64,000 bases of DNA from a virus. The stretch lies in the IMG/VR virus record IMGVR_UViG_3300012005_000004, positions 16,370 through 80,369 of that record. One strand, written 5' to 3'. Shown here piece after piece: positions 25,851 through 34,908 of the stretch. The translations under genes and the position numbers were made by a program. The first letter of the stretch is position 1. The number at the start of each line of letters is the position of its first letter. The notes below the pieces were generated by a model. The model was not told where the DNA came from and ran no database searches. It saw only the letters and a program-made list of their open reading frames with translations.

Positions 25851-27839
25851 ATGGGCAAACTTCTTGAACGTTTCATGACGGACCTAGGCGGACGATCAAC
25901 AGATGATCTAATCCCACTCGAAGATTATCTCGAGCTCTGTAAGACAACCCCAGCAGTTTACGCATCTCCAGCTCAGCGTATGCTTAAGGCTATCGGTGAT
26001 CCAATCACGATCGACACGCGCAACGACACCCGGCTGGCCAAGGTGTTCGGCAACAAGATCATCCGTCAGTATCCAGCATTCAAGGATTTCTACGGCATGG
26101 AAGACGCGATCGAAAACATCGTGTCGTACTTCAAACACTCCGCTCAGGGTCTTGAAGAATCTAAGCAGATCCTGTACTTGCTTGGACCGGTCGGCGGCGG
26201 TAAATCGTCTTTGGCTGAAAAGCTAAAAGCTTTGATGGAAGATGTTCCGGTCTACATTCTCTGCACCCATGAAAAGGAAAAGAAGAACGAACACAGCACC
26301 GTCGAGAAATTTACCACTGAAGTATCTCCGGTCTTTGAAAATCCGCTCGGGTTGTTCCACGGAAAAGAATCGTACGTTACGATGCTCGCCGAAGAATATG
26401 ACATCCCAAAAACCGCGATTCGTACCATCCCATCGCCGTGGGCTGTTAAGAAGCTCGAAAGCTACGGCTATGATTTCTCAAAGTTCTATGTCAAGAAGAT
26501 CTATCCAAGCCGTCTTCGTCAAGAATGTATCGCTCGGGTTGAACCAGGCGATGAAAACAACCAGGATGTTTCTTCAATGGTCGGCGAGCTTAACATCCGC
26601 ATGCTCGAAAAGTTTGACCAGGATCACCCCTACGCTTACACCTTCTCGGGTGGATTGAACAAGGGTAATAATGGCTTGGTCGAAATGGTTGAAATGTTCA
26701 AGACCCCGATCAAGATGTTGAATCCTCTGCTGACGGCCACGCAAGATCGTAACTACACCGGTACGAAGCCGATTGGTTCGATTCCGTTTGACGGCATCAT
26801 CATGGCTCACTCGAACGAATCTGAATGGTCGCAGTTTAAGAATAACAAGACAAACGAAGCGTTCCTCGATCGCGTCTACGTTGTTCACGTTCCATATTGC
26901 ACACGGGTCAATGAAGAAATTTCGATTTACAAAAAGCTATTAGCTCACTCTGAACTGTTCAAGGCGCCTTGTGCTCCTGGAACTCTCGAGTTCCTCGCGC
27001 AATTCTGCGTTATGTCTCGTCTTGAAGAGCCTGGCAACTCAACTCTGTACTCAAAGATGCGAGTCTACAACGGCGAAAACGTCAAGAACGATGATCCGAA
27101 GGCTAAGCCTATCCAAGAATACAAGGATGCGGCCGGAGTCAACGAAGGCATGAAGGGTTTGTCAACTCGTTTTGCCTTCAAGATCCTCTCGAAGACGTTC
27201 AACTTTGACACCGAAGAAGTTGCGGCAAATCCGATCCACCTGATGTATGTCCTCAAGACGTCCATCGCCCACGAGCAATTTGACAGCGAAAAGAATGATG
27301 CGCTGTTGGAAAATCTCGACGGTGTGCTGTCGGACAAGTACATGGAGTTCCTCGAGAAGGATATCCGCGCATCGTTCCTGGATTCATTCCAGGACCTCTG
27401 CCAAAATGTCTTCGAGAACTACTTTTACTACGCCGATGCGTGGGTTCAGGACCAGGAGTTCCGCGATGCAGATACAGGCGTCATGCTTGATCGGCCGGCC
27501 ATCAACGCCGAGCTGGAGAAGATCGAGAAGCCTGCCGGCATCTCTAACCCGAAGGACTTCCGTAATGACATCACGAACTTTGTGATCCGTTATAAGTCTG
27601 ATCATGGTGGTCAGCTGCCGAAGTGGGATTCTTTCGCTAAGATGCGGGACGTGATCGAGAAGAAAGTTTTGGCTTCGACGGATGAGATCCTTCCGGTCAT
27701 CTCATTTGCACCGAAGCGCTCGGAGCAAGACCAGAAGAAACATGAGCAGTTTGTTGGAAAGATGGCGGCGCGCGGTTACACCGAACGCCAAACTCGATTC
27801 CTTTGCGAATGGTTCATGCGTTCCAGGAAAGCGTCGTAA
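25851..27839 (+). CDS. PrkA/YeaG-family AAA+ serine protein kinase
   Basis: The 662-aa product matches PrkA (bacterial about 640 aa) throughout. It has an N-terminal FYGMEDAIENIVSYFKHSAQ block near residue 80, Walker A LGPVGGGKSS at 111-120 and FSGGLNKGNNGLVEMVEMFK near 264. PFDGIIMAHSNESEW follows near 310, then AFLDRVYVVHVPYC near 340 and a C-terminal helical domain. PrkA is a soluble AAA+ kinase (YeaG in E. coli) linked to starvation and stress. Its usual partners YeaH and SpoVR/YcgB are both encoded within the next 5 kb. AAAGGAAA precedes the ATG. Confidence 0.92.
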   Translation: MGKLLERFMTDLGGRSTDDLIPLEDYLELCKTTPAVYASPAQRMLKAIGDPITIDTRNDTRLAKVFGNKIIRQYPAFKDFYGMEDAIENIVSYFKHSAQGLEESKQILYLLGPVGGGKSSLAEKLKALMEDVPVYILCTHEKEKKNEHSTVEKFTTEVSPVFENPLGLFHGKESYVTMLAEEYDIPKTAIRTIPSPWAVKKLESYGYDFSKFYVKKIYPSRLRQECIARVEPGDENNQDVSSMVGELNIRMLEKFDQDHPYAYTFSGGLNKGNNGLVEMVEMFKTPIKMLNPLLTATQDRNYTGTKPIGSIPFDGIIMAHSNESEWSQFKNNKTNEAFLDRVYVVHVPYCTRVNEEISIYKKLLAHSELFKAPCAPGTLEFLAQFCVMSRLEEPGNSTLYSKMRVYNGENVKNDDPKAKPIQEYKDAAGVNEGMKGLSTRFAFKILSKTFNFDTEEVAANPIHLMYVLKTSIAHEQFDSEKNDALLENLDGVLSDKYMEFLEKDIRASFLDSFQDLCQNVFENYFYYADAWVQDQEFRDADTGVMLDRPAINAELEKIEKPAGISNPKDFRNDITNFVIRYKSDHGGQLPKWDSFAKMRDVIEKKVLASTDEILPVISFAPKRSEQDQKKHEQFVGKMAARGYTERQTRFLCEWFMRSRKAS

Positions 27840-28006
27840 TGAATAGCCGAGAGATGTTTGAGCAGTCATTCAAGCGTCCCTCGGACTATTTTAGGTTGAC
27901 AGCCGAGCATCAATGGGAAATTGATGCTCGGCTTGGAATCCTAGATTGGGACGGGAAGAACTTGACAGAAGAAGATCATCTTAGATTTAGAAAACATTAT
28001 GAATGA
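27839..28006 (+). CDS. Small hypothetical protein, 55 aa
   Basis: The start overlaps the PrkA stop (TAATG). The product is soluble and charged (LTEEDHLRFRKHYE). An intrinsic terminator begins 5 nt after it. No family recognised. Confidence 0.6.
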   Translation: MNSREMFEQSFKRPSDYFRLTAEHQWEIDARLGILDWDGKNLTEEDHLRFRKHYE

Positions 28007-28010
28007 GCAA

Positions 28011-28040
28011 ATGGAGAGTATTTTACTCTCCATTATTTTT
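28011..28040 (+). terminator. Intrinsic terminator
   Basis: ATGGAGAGTA, TTT, TACTCTCCAT then TATTTTT, ending the PrkA transcription unit. Read-through could supply the downstream genes. Confidence 0.82.
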
Positions 28041-28047
28041 AGAGAAC

Positions 28048-28647
28048 ATGAAAAATATAAAGATCATATCAGGGGGTCAAACAGGGGCCGACCTAGCTGG
28101 GTTGTGGGTAGCAAAGTTATTTGGATTACAGACAGGAGGGATGGCTCCTAAGGGATGGAAGACGCTGATAGGTTCAATGCCTCAGCTTGAAACCCTATTT
28201 CAAATGGGAGAGTCCGCAAGCGGATATCATGGCAGAACATTAGAAAATTGCGAGATGTCTGACATAACGCTGATCTTTGCATCTAATATTAAGTCGCCAG
28301 GTACCAAGCTAACTCTTCACCATTGTGTCAAGAACAAGATTCACTATCAAATCTTTGCGTTCGGAGACGATGCGGTTACTGCATCAGATCAAGCACTAGG
28401 AAGATTAGTAACAGTTTTGCAAAATCAACTTGCGGTGAATGAAGATTCGATCATTAACATCGCGGGTAATTCAACCTCGACATCCTCACAGACCTTCAAG
28501 TTTACATTTCTCTTGTTGTGTAAAGCTTTTGAGCAAGTTCTCAGATTTAAACCAGAGCAGCTGAAGAATCATGGTATAGATAAGGTAGAGGCGATGGCAC
28601 GAGACCGCTATGATCAATCAACTTTTGATTTTCTTACAAAAGTGTGA
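28048..28647 (+). CDS. SLOG-fold protein (molybdenum-carrier/YpsA-like)
   Basis: I start at the ATG at 28048 because an in-frame ATG at 28003 would place the terminator hairpin inside the gene. The 199-aa product begins IKIISGGQTGADLAGLW, with a GWKT segment near residue 33. This is the signature of the SLOG-superfamily proteins annotated as putative molybdenum carriers. The fold binds nucleotides or nucleotide-like ligands. The second half is helical. It sits between the PrkA and class I phosphodiesterase genes. Confidence 0.75.
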   Translation: MKNIKIISGGQTGADLAGLWVAKLFGLQTGGMAPKGWKTLIGSMPQLETLFQMGESASGYHGRTLENCEMSDITLIFASNIKSPGTKLTLHHCVKNKIHYQIFAFGDDAVTASDQALGRLVTVLQNQLAVNEDSIINIAGNSTSTSSQTFKFTFLLLCKAFEQVLRFKPEQLKNHGIDKVEAMARDRYDQSTFDFLTKV

Positions 28648-28728
28648 GCGGTGAGATCAAAATTTCTTTTAGTATCTTTTTGAGAAGATCTATATTAGAA
28701 TAGATCTAATCATGGAGAATTCAAGGAA

Positions 28729-29490
28729 ATGAAGGATAATAACTCAAAGCTTCTCGGATTCAATGTTGCACAAGCTGCCTCTCAGTTTCGCTTGATGCAG
28801 CATCACGAATTGGTTAGCTACATCTTTCGCTCGAATGGTGTTGAGGATTACCTTGATTATTTCAATGCCCACAATCCATCTAGCGATATCCCATATCACA
28901 ATAAGTACCACACTTATTGTATGGCATTGAATGTCTATGAGGCTTCTCTCTATTACAATCTTTCTATAGAAGCTCGACGAGCTCTTCTAGTTGCCGCATT
29001 ATTTCACGATTATGATCATTCTGGTGGACGCAAAACTGACGACATAAACGTCGCCATAGCCGCAAATAACCTGGTTGATGCTCATAAACAGCTTGTAGAA
29101 ATATACCGAACTCAACCGGTCTCCGACGTCGGAGACCACTTCGCTCACTTAACTCCAAAAGAGCTCATTGATGCGATTGAGACGTTGCTTATTACTAAAT
29201 ACCCCTATGATGGACCTCCAGTCACGATGCTTCAAAAGATCATTCGTGATGCGGACTTGATGCAAGTATACGAAGAAGATGCTGATCGTCTGCGACAGCA
29301 ATTTCTCGGTCTAAAGGCTGAGATGGAGCTTACGCGCGGACCCTTTACACCAGAACAATGGGGCGATGGATGTCGTGATTTTAACGATGCTACCGTCTGG
29401 CATACCCAGTGGGCCCAGGACAAGGCGGTCGCCTTGGACCAAAAGGCTTGCACGGAACATCTTAGAAATTTATTGATAGGAAACAAATGA
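28729..29490 (+). CDS. Class I cyclic-nucleotide phosphodiesterase-like HD protein
   Basis: The 253-aa product carries HNKYH near residue 56 (the HxxxH element of class I phosphodiesterases), followed by ALFHDYDHSGG near 90 (the HDxxHxG metal motif) and IIRDADLMQVYEED near 172. This set matches the catalytic core of PDEase_I proteins, which hydrolyse cAMP or cGMP. It lacks a regulatory domain. General HD phosphohydrolase activity is an alternative. It overlaps the DUF444 gene by 4 nt. TAGAAT at 28696 may be its -10. Confidence 0.75.
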   Translation: MKDNNSKLLGFNVAQAASQFRLMQHHELVSYIFRSNGVEDYLDYFNAHNPSSDIPYHNKYHTYCMALNVYEASLYYNLSIEARRALLVAALFHDYDHSGGRKTDDINVAIAANNLVDAHKQLVEIYRTQPVSDVGDHFAHLTPKELIDAIETLLITKYPYDGPPVTMLQKIIRDADLMQVYEEDADRLRQQFLGLKAEMELTRGPFTPEQWGDGCRDFNDATVWHTQWAQDKAVALDQKACTEHLRNLLIGNK

Positions 29491-30872
29491 GCATCGTCAT
29501 CAATGATAAGCGTAAAGTAACAAGGGATCGCACGTCTGAAAATCGGGCTCGTTTCCTTCGACGCATCAAGGGAACCATCAAGGAACAGATGAATGATATC
29601 ATCGGTGGAAAATCTCTCAAGGAGATGGACAAGACCGGTGGTAACATAAAGGTTAATCGAAAAACGATAACCGAGCCTCAGATCTGGCACACCGACGGAG
29701 GTAACGTCGATCGCGTCTTGCCTGGAAATGATCAATATGTTCCAGGAGATACCATCCAGAAACCACGCCAAGGCGGAGGTCAAGGACGCGGCAAGAATGC
29801 AAGCGATGGTCCAAACTCTGAAGATGATTTTGTGATTGAGCTGTCTCCTAAGGAATTCATGGATTATTTCTTTGAAGACCTAGAGCTGCCAGACATGATG
29901 AAAACCCAGCTGACGAAGATCAAGGAATATAAGCGTGAAAATGCTGGATTCCAAACAGATGGATCTCCGAATCGGCTGTCGGTCATTCGATCTTACAAAC
30001 AATCTTTCGCGCGCCGAATGATGATGAATGGAGTCTTCAAAGATCGCATCGCTATTCTCAACGAGCTACTTTACGTATTGACAAACTCGGAGATGCTAGC
30101 GGTGAAAATGATATCACTTCCACTTACGATTGATATCAAAGAAGCTGTGATCGAGACCGATAAGCTGCCTGAACGTGGAACATTTGAGCATGATCTTTTA
30201 GTCGCTACTGTCCAAGCTGAGATAGATCATTTGCACTTCAAGTGCGAGAACATGGCGATGTTCGAAGAGATGGACATGCGCTATAGAACTGTTATTAAGC
30301 GTGAGATTCCGATCGCACACGCTACCATGATGATGATCATGGATAACTCAGGATCGATGGGTGAGAAGGAAAAGACGATCGCTAGGAAGTTCTTCTGGTT
30401 GCTATACTCCTTCCTGGTCCGCGCATACGAGAAAGTTGACATGGTATTCATCTCACACACCACCGAAGCATCTGAGATGACCGAAGAAGAATTCTTTAAC
30501 ACTCGCGAGAACGGTGGAACTATCGTATCTTCAGCTTTGGATCTCACTAACGAGATCATCCAGAAGCGTCTGTTAAATAAGACTAACATCTATGTTGCTC
30601 AAGTTTCTGATGGTGACAATGTAGATTCTGACAATGACACTTGCATTGACATTCTTACCGATCAAATCCTCCCAAACATTCGCTACATGGCTTATGTTCA
30701 GGTAGATGATTATCATGGAGATGAAAATGCAAATGTCTATGGGAAAGGTTTATGGAGAGCTTATAAGTCGATCTCAGATACTAACTCGCGGTTGCAGATA
30801 AAACGCGTGCAAGATGAAAATAACATCTACCCTGTCTTCAGGGATTTGTTCAAAAAGAAAGAAACATCATAA
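29487..30872 (+). CDS. DUF444 (YeaH/UPF0229) family protein
   Basis: The 461-aa product has the family layout. A basic N-terminus (NRARFLRRIKGTIKEQ) comes first, then a Gly-rich linker (PRQGGGQGRGKN near 92), a conserved central block and a C-terminal vWA domain with MIDAS motif MDNSGSMGEKEK near residue 284. A TIVSSALDL segment lies near 343. In E. coli yeaH is co-transcribed with the PrkA gene yeaG, and here the PrkA homologue lies 1.6 kb upstream. The biochemical role is unknown. Confidence 0.9.
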   Translation: MSIVINDKRKVTRDRTSENRARFLRRIKGTIKEQMNDIIGGKSLKEMDKTGGNIKVNRKTITEPQIWHTDGGNVDRVLPGNDQYVPGDTIQKPRQGGGQGRGKNASDGPNSEDDFVIELSPKEFMDYFFEDLELPDMMKTQLTKIKEYKRENAGFQTDGSPNRLSVIRSYKQSFARRMMMNGVFKDRIAILNELLYVLTNSEMLAVKMISLPLTIDIKEAVIETDKLPERGTFEHDLLVATVQAEIDHLHFKCENMAMFEEMDMRYRTVIKREIPIAHATMMMIMDNSGSMGEKEKTIARKFFWLLYSFLVRAYEKVDMVFISHTTEASEMTEEEFFNTRENGGTIVSSALDLTNEIIQKRLLNKTNIYVAQVSDGDNVDSDNDTCIDILTDQILPNIRYMAYVQVDDYHGDENANVYGKGLWRAYKSISDTNSRLQIKRVQDENNIYPVFRDLFKKKETS

Positions 30873-31081
30873 TGAAAGTCAAAGTAGAGATTAAGTACCC
30901 ACGGTTCGCGGTTCAGTTTGGAAGACAGATCGCCTTTGGACAGATCTACAAAGATGGTGCATTGTTCTTTGACGGATCAATCGCTCAAATTTTAGAGGTT
31001 GTTAAAGTGCAAGACTTTGAGATCGAGAACGCGCAGGAGATTCTTGACCTTATAGTTCGACTCCACGGGTTTGCTTGCTAA
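30872..31081 (+). CDS. Hypothetical protein, 69 aa
   Basis: The start overlaps the DUF444 stop (TAATG). A beta-rich N-terminus and helical C-terminus with a final Cys. No family recognised. Confidence 0.6.
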   Translation: MKVKVEIKYPRFAVQFGRQIAFGQIYKDGALFFDGSIAQILEVVKVQDFEIENAQEILDLIVRLHGFAC

Positions 31082-31090
31082 AAGGCAGAG

Positions 31091-31606
31091 ATGAAACTCT
31101 CAACGATTTGGCATCTTCTCGCCTTAGCGACGGCTGCTGGTTTAGTAGCAATTTGCTATCCAGAACCTACTAAGAAACCAGAGCTTAAGCAAGTGGTTTC
31201 TACCACCTTAACTAAGGTCCCTGGAGTCTCTGAAGGTATAGAGCTGTACATAGACACCAAGACCATCGAAGATTTTGTTGATTCAAAGTCCTCAGTTCGA
31301 CACGCTGTAGTGGTGTACTATTTTACAACACCACTTGTCATTAGAGGTAAGGATGTTTATTACATGCAAAAAGATGCTTTTTATGCATGTGATGATAATC
31401 TCTTCTTAAACGGTGATATAATCTTCTATGACAAGGCCGCCAGCCAGCTTTTCAAAGGACCAACTGGTGTCGGTGTTGAAAAACCAGAGAAGGATACAAA
31501 CTCAGAGGTTGAGATGAAATTTATCTGTGGCTCCAATGTTACAAAGAAGTCAGCTCCAAAGAGCTCAATCGGCCCAATAAAGCCACTTAATCACATTTAC
31601 ATTTAA
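31091..31606 (+). CDS. Secreted or membrane-anchored protein with N-terminal signal
   Basis: The 171-aa product has a hydrophobic stretch at residues 5-23 (IWHLLALATAAGLVAICY), then a beta-rich domain with two cysteines (ACDDN, FICGS) that could form a disulfide in the periplasm. The pattern is loosely like surface-adhesin E domains. It lies between DUF444 and SpoVR genes. Confidence 0.6.
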   Translation: MKLSTIWHLLALATAAGLVAICYPEPTKKPELKQVVSTTLTKVPGVSEGIELYIDTKTIEDFVDSKSSVRHAVVVYYFTTPLVIRGKDVYYMQKDAFYACDDNLFLNGDIIFYDKAASQLFKGPTGVGVEKPEKDTNSEVEMKFICGSNVTKKSAPKSSIGPIKPLNHIYI

Positions 31607-31617
31607 GGAGCATTAAC

Positions 31618-33162
31618 TTGTCCGAAGATAAACTATTATTCAAGGCCGGTGATGATTGGACGTTTGAGATGCTCGATAAGATCTGGACCGAGATCGAGAT
31701 CATCGCTAAGGAAGAGCTGCGAATTCCTTATTACAAACCACAGATTGAAGTTATCACAGCACGACAGATGCTTGATGCTTATACCTCTGTCGGTATGCCA
31801 ACATACTACAAACACTGGTCATACGGTAAGGAATTTGTCCAAAGCGAGAAGCAGTATCTCAATGGACAGATGGGTCTCGCTTACGAGATTGTCATTAACT
31901 CTGACCCATGCATCGCTTACCTGATGGAAGAAAACAATGCCCTGATGCAAACCTTGGTCATGGCTCACGCTTCAGTCGGCCACGCGGCGGTTTTCACGAA
32001 CAACTACCTATTCCGCCAGAACACAGACGCGTCGGCGATCGTAGATTATCTCAACTTTGCTAGGGATTACCTGAAAAAGTGCGAGGAAAAGTATGGCTTT
32101 GATGAGGTAGAAGGTGTACTAGATGCATGCCATGCGTTATCGAACTACGGTGTCGATAAGTACAAGCGTCCACCAAAGATTTCGGCTGACAAAGAAGCTA
32201 AGAAAGCGATGGAGCGCTTTGAGCGCGAATTTGCTGACTACGATCCGATCTGGGCTAAGATCGGAAAACGGAAGGCTGATGCTAAGGATGTAAATCCTGT
32301 CACTGATACTAAGCTTGCTGAATCACAGGAAAACATCCTCTATTTTATCGAGAAAAATGCTCCACACCTTCCAGGTTGGAAACGTGAGGTCATCCGCATC
32401 GTACGGAAGATCAGTCATTATTTCTCACCGCAGCGTGCCACCAAGGTTCTGAATGAAGGGTACGCATCATTCACCCACTTCTACATTATGAATCGACTTC
32501 ATGAGAAGGGTTTCATCGACGGTGGTTCGATGATTGAATTCTTCGCTAGCCACAGCGGAGTTCTAACTCAACATAAATTTTCACAGTTCAACCCGTACAA
32601 GCTTGGTTTTTCGATCTTCATGGACATCAAGAGGATGGGTGAGGATCCAACCGATGAAGATCGATTATACTTTCCTGACCTTGCTGGAAAAGACTGGGTC
32701 ACCGAGATTAACTATGCGATGAAGAACTTCAAGGATGAAACATTTATCCTTCAGTACCTATCTCCAAAGGTCGCTCGAGACATGCAGTTGTTCGTAATTA
32801 ACTCAGAGTCGACAGGAGCTACACAATACGGCGTAACCGAGATCAGTAACCTTGAGGGTTTTGAAACTTTGCGTAAGAAATTGGCCGCACAGTTCGCGAT
32901 GGAAAATATCATCCCCGACATCCAAATTTCAAACGTTGATTACAAGCGCTCACGAAAGCTTACTCTTGAGCACCTGGTTAAGAACGGGAAGCCAATCAAT
33001 ATTGATGATACTCGTCGCGTTGTCCAACACGTCGCCGATCTGTGGGAATACTCAGTCACGCTAGATACCTTCGAATATGACAAGGAAGATGATGCAACCA
33101 AGCTTCACATCACAGCCCTTGGAAAATACTCAATGAAATCATATGAAGAAACCCACAGTTAA
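31618..33162 (+). CDS. SpoVR/YcgB family protein
   Basis: The start is TTG with AAGGAG 7 nt upstream. The 514-aa length fits SpoVR/YcgB (about 510). Recognisable blocks are an early PYYKPQIEVITARQML, SVGHAAVFTNNYLFR near residue 119, a WKREVIRIVRKISHYF segment near 257 and NEGYASFTHFYIMNRL near 280. The His- and Glu-rich helices recall a metal site. SpoVR proteins accompany PrkA and DUF444 in stress and sporulation clusters, and all three are present here. Confidence 0.9.
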   Translation: MSEDKLLFKAGDDWTFEMLDKIWTEIEIIAKEELRIPYYKPQIEVITARQMLDAYTSVGMPTYYKHWSYGKEFVQSEKQYLNGQMGLAYEIVINSDPCIAYLMEENNALMQTLVMAHASVGHAAVFTNNYLFRQNTDASAIVDYLNFARDYLKKCEEKYGFDEVEGVLDACHALSNYGVDKYKRPPKISADKEAKKAMERFEREFADYDPIWAKIGKRKADAKDVNPVTDTKLAESQENILYFIEKNAPHLPGWKREVIRIVRKISHYFSPQRATKVLNEGYASFTHFYIMNRLHEKGFIDGGSMIEFFASHSGVLTQHKFSQFNPYKLGFSIFMDIKRMGEDPTDEDRLYFPDLAGKDWVTEINYAMKNFKDETFILQYLSPKVARDMQLFVINSESTGATQYGVTEISNLEGFETLRKKLAAQFAMENIIPDIQISNVDYKRSRKLTLEHLVKNGKPINIDDTRRVVQHVADLWEYSVTLDTFEYDKEDDATKLHITALGKYSMKSYEETHS

Positions 33163-33634
33163 CTTTCTACGTCAATTACTGTGCGGACTTTTACATAATG
33201 AGTGGAAGTTCATTCGCAATATCTACGGTGATGAAATTATAGCTGCTGGATGGCGGCGCAGCATTTGGCGGTGCCAACGCTGCGGGAAGCATAAGTATGA
33301 GAAGGAGCTTCATACCACCGGAGAGATCTCTGGATATATAAGGTACCGATATCCAGAAGATAATGAGTTTGAAGTCTTGTTTCCAGAGCAAGCACACGAA
33401 GGAGTTGATGAAGATGTCTTCGCCACATTTAAGGTAGATGATCTTCCAAAAGAAGATCTTGAAGAATGGTATAGGGAAGGAGCTTATGTCATCTTTAACG
33501 TCGACGATGGAACGCTTAGCTTCTTGAAAAGATATTGGACACAAGAAGAGATCGATGAGATAAATCGTCGAGGTGATGAGCTTTATAAAAAGATGCAAAC
33601 TGTATTCAAAACCCACCCAGAGTGCGAGGATTGA
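33143..33634 (+). CDS. Phage protein with N-terminal zinc ribbon (DUF1660-like)
   Basis: The gene overlaps the SpoVR end by 20 nt. The 163-aa product has RQLLCGLLHNEWKF then WRCQRCGKHKYE near residue 42, resembling the DUF1660 prophage zinc ribbon (CxxCGK preceded by a CxxxxH pair). The remaining 110 residues are acidic and helical with no motif. Confidence 0.65.
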   Translation: MKKPTVNFLRQLLCGLLHNEWKFIRNIYGDEIIAAGWRRSIWRCQRCGKHKYEKELHTTGEISGYIRYRYPEDNEFEVLFPEQAHEGVDEDVFATFKVDDLPKEDLEEWYREGAYVIFNVDDGTLSFLKRYWTQEEIDEINRRGDELYKKMQTVFKTHPECED

Positions 33635-33651
33635 AAATACTCGTGACTGCT

Positions 33652-33777
33652 ATGATTGAGAAAATACTCATTAAGATGTTAACAATAACATTCTTTACGT
33701 TAGTAACATGTCTCATCATCGGGGATTCGTTCCTAATATATTCAATGATACTGTACGGAGTAAAAAATGGCATGTAA
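33652..33777 (+). CDS. Very small membrane protein, 41 aa
   Basis: A short frame encoding one hydrophobic helix (LTITFFTLVTCLIIGDSFLI) with a basic N-terminus. It overlaps the next gene by 11 nt. An in-frame TTG at 33631 overlapping the previous stop is an alternative start. Neither has a strong ribosome-binding site. Confidence 0.45.
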   Translation: MIEKILIKMLTITFFTLVTCLIIGDSFLIYSMILYGVKNGM

Positions 33778-33982
33778 ACGTTGCACGGACCTTGCTGTGC
33801 AAACCAACGGAGATGCTGGAGATTTTTGCTCTTGTGTGAAATCTATCTCCAGGCTGGTTGAAATACCGAAGTCTAAGATCTACCTTCAATTGGTCCAATC
33901 ATTCATCGAAAACGCCGTCACGCTAGATGAAAACGACATTAAATCGCTGAAACAGCTTTGTAAGGACGGACTCAGTGACTGA
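33767..33982 (+). CDS. Small Cys-rich protein, 71 aa
   Basis: The product starts MACKRCTDLA and has FCSCVK near residue 20, giving four cysteines that could bind zinc. A helical C-terminal half follows. It overlaps the amidinotransferase-fold gene by 8 nt. Confidence 0.6.
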   Translation: MACKRCTDLAVQTNGDAGDFCSCVKSISRLVEIPKSKIYLQLVQSFIENAVTLDENDIKSLKQLCKDGLSD

Positions 33983-34790
33983 ACGTTTCTTAATGTGTAA
34001 GCCCAAGTGGTTTTCAGTAAACTACGTCATCAACCCGTGGATGGATGGTAACATTTCTAGCGTGGTCTCTGCTGATGCCATGTCTCAATGGACCACGCTG
34101 CAAAAAGCTATAGCTAAGCTGGCTGAAGTGGTAGGCATCAACCAAGCTAAGAGTTTGCCTGACATGGTCTTCACTGCCAACGCAGCTTTAGTTCGAGATG
34201 GCAAGGCTATATTATCTCGATTCAAACACCCAGAACGTCAAGGAGAAGAAAAGCTATTCAGTGACCTGCTTCTCAACCAGGGATTTCAAGTTCTATGGTT
34301 ACCTAATGGCGTTCCATTTGAGGGGGCCGGTGACGCGCTATTTTGCACTCGACACCCAAGCTTGTTGTGGATGGGGTATGGACACCGAACTGATGCGATG
34401 GCCTCATTTTACATCGGTGATTATTTAAAGTGCGCGGTCGTACCGCTTAAGCTGATAGACGATCGCTTCTATCACCTTGACACATGCTTCTGTCCTCTCA
34501 AAAATGGAGAGCTGCTCTATTATCCACCAGCCTTTGACGAAGAGTCACTCCAGAAGATCAGGGCAATGATCCCAATGGATCAGCGGATCATCGTGTCTGA
34601 AGAAGATGCGCTAAACTTCGCTTGTAATGCAGTTAACATAGATACAAATATTTTTCTCAACAAAGCGTCAGATGAACTAGTTGAGAACTTGACTAGTCGA
34701 GGTTATGTTGTCAAACAACTTCCGCTGACAGAGTTCATCAAGGCTGGTGGATCTGCTAAGTGCTTAACGCTTCGTCTCACAGAAAACTAA
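33975..34790 (+). CDS. Amidinotransferase-fold (dimethylargininase/arginine deiminase superfamily) enzyme
   Basis: The 271-aa product has the guanidino-modifying fold landmarks: NYVINPWMDGN near residue 16, LPDMVFTANAALV near 56, PFEGAGDALF near 113, FYHLDTCFCPL near 164 (catalytic His) and GGSAKCLTLRL near 258 (catalytic Cys). This matches dimethylargininase-type proteins that hydrolyse arginine or methylarginine to citrulline. All catalytic residues appear intact. GTG at 33975 is assumed as start; an ATG at residue 7 is equally possible. Confidence 0.82.
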   Translation: MTERFLMCKPKWFSVNYVINPWMDGNISSVVSADAMSQWTTLQKAIAKLAEVVGINQAKSLPDMVFTANAALVRDGKAILSRFKHPERQGEEKLFSDLLLNQGFQVLWLPNGVPFEGAGDALFCTRHPSLLWMGYGHRTDAMASFYIGDYLKCAVVPLKLIDDRFYHLDTCFCPLKNGELLYYPPAFDEESLQKIRAMIPMDQRIIVSEEDALNFACNAVNIDTNIFLNKASDELVENLTSRGYVVKQLPLTEFIKAGGSAKCLTLRLTEN

Positions 34791-34843
34791 AACTGCATTC
34801 TTTCTCTTTTTCACAGCTCTAATGAAAGAGCAGTGAAAACTTG

Positions 34844-34872
34844 TTCACAATCTAGGAGAACAATGATATAAT
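34844..34872 (+). promoter_or_regulatory. Promoter TTCACA-N17-TATAAT
   Basis: TTCACA (34844-34849) and TATAAT (34867-34872) with 17-bp spacing, 37 nt before the rIIA-like start. A 13-bp hairpin with one A.A mismatch (34807-34840) lies just upstream and may end the previous transcript. Confidence 0.7.
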
Positions 34873-34908
34873 TTCTCCATCGATAGAGAAACTTTGGAGA
34901 ATTCCGCA

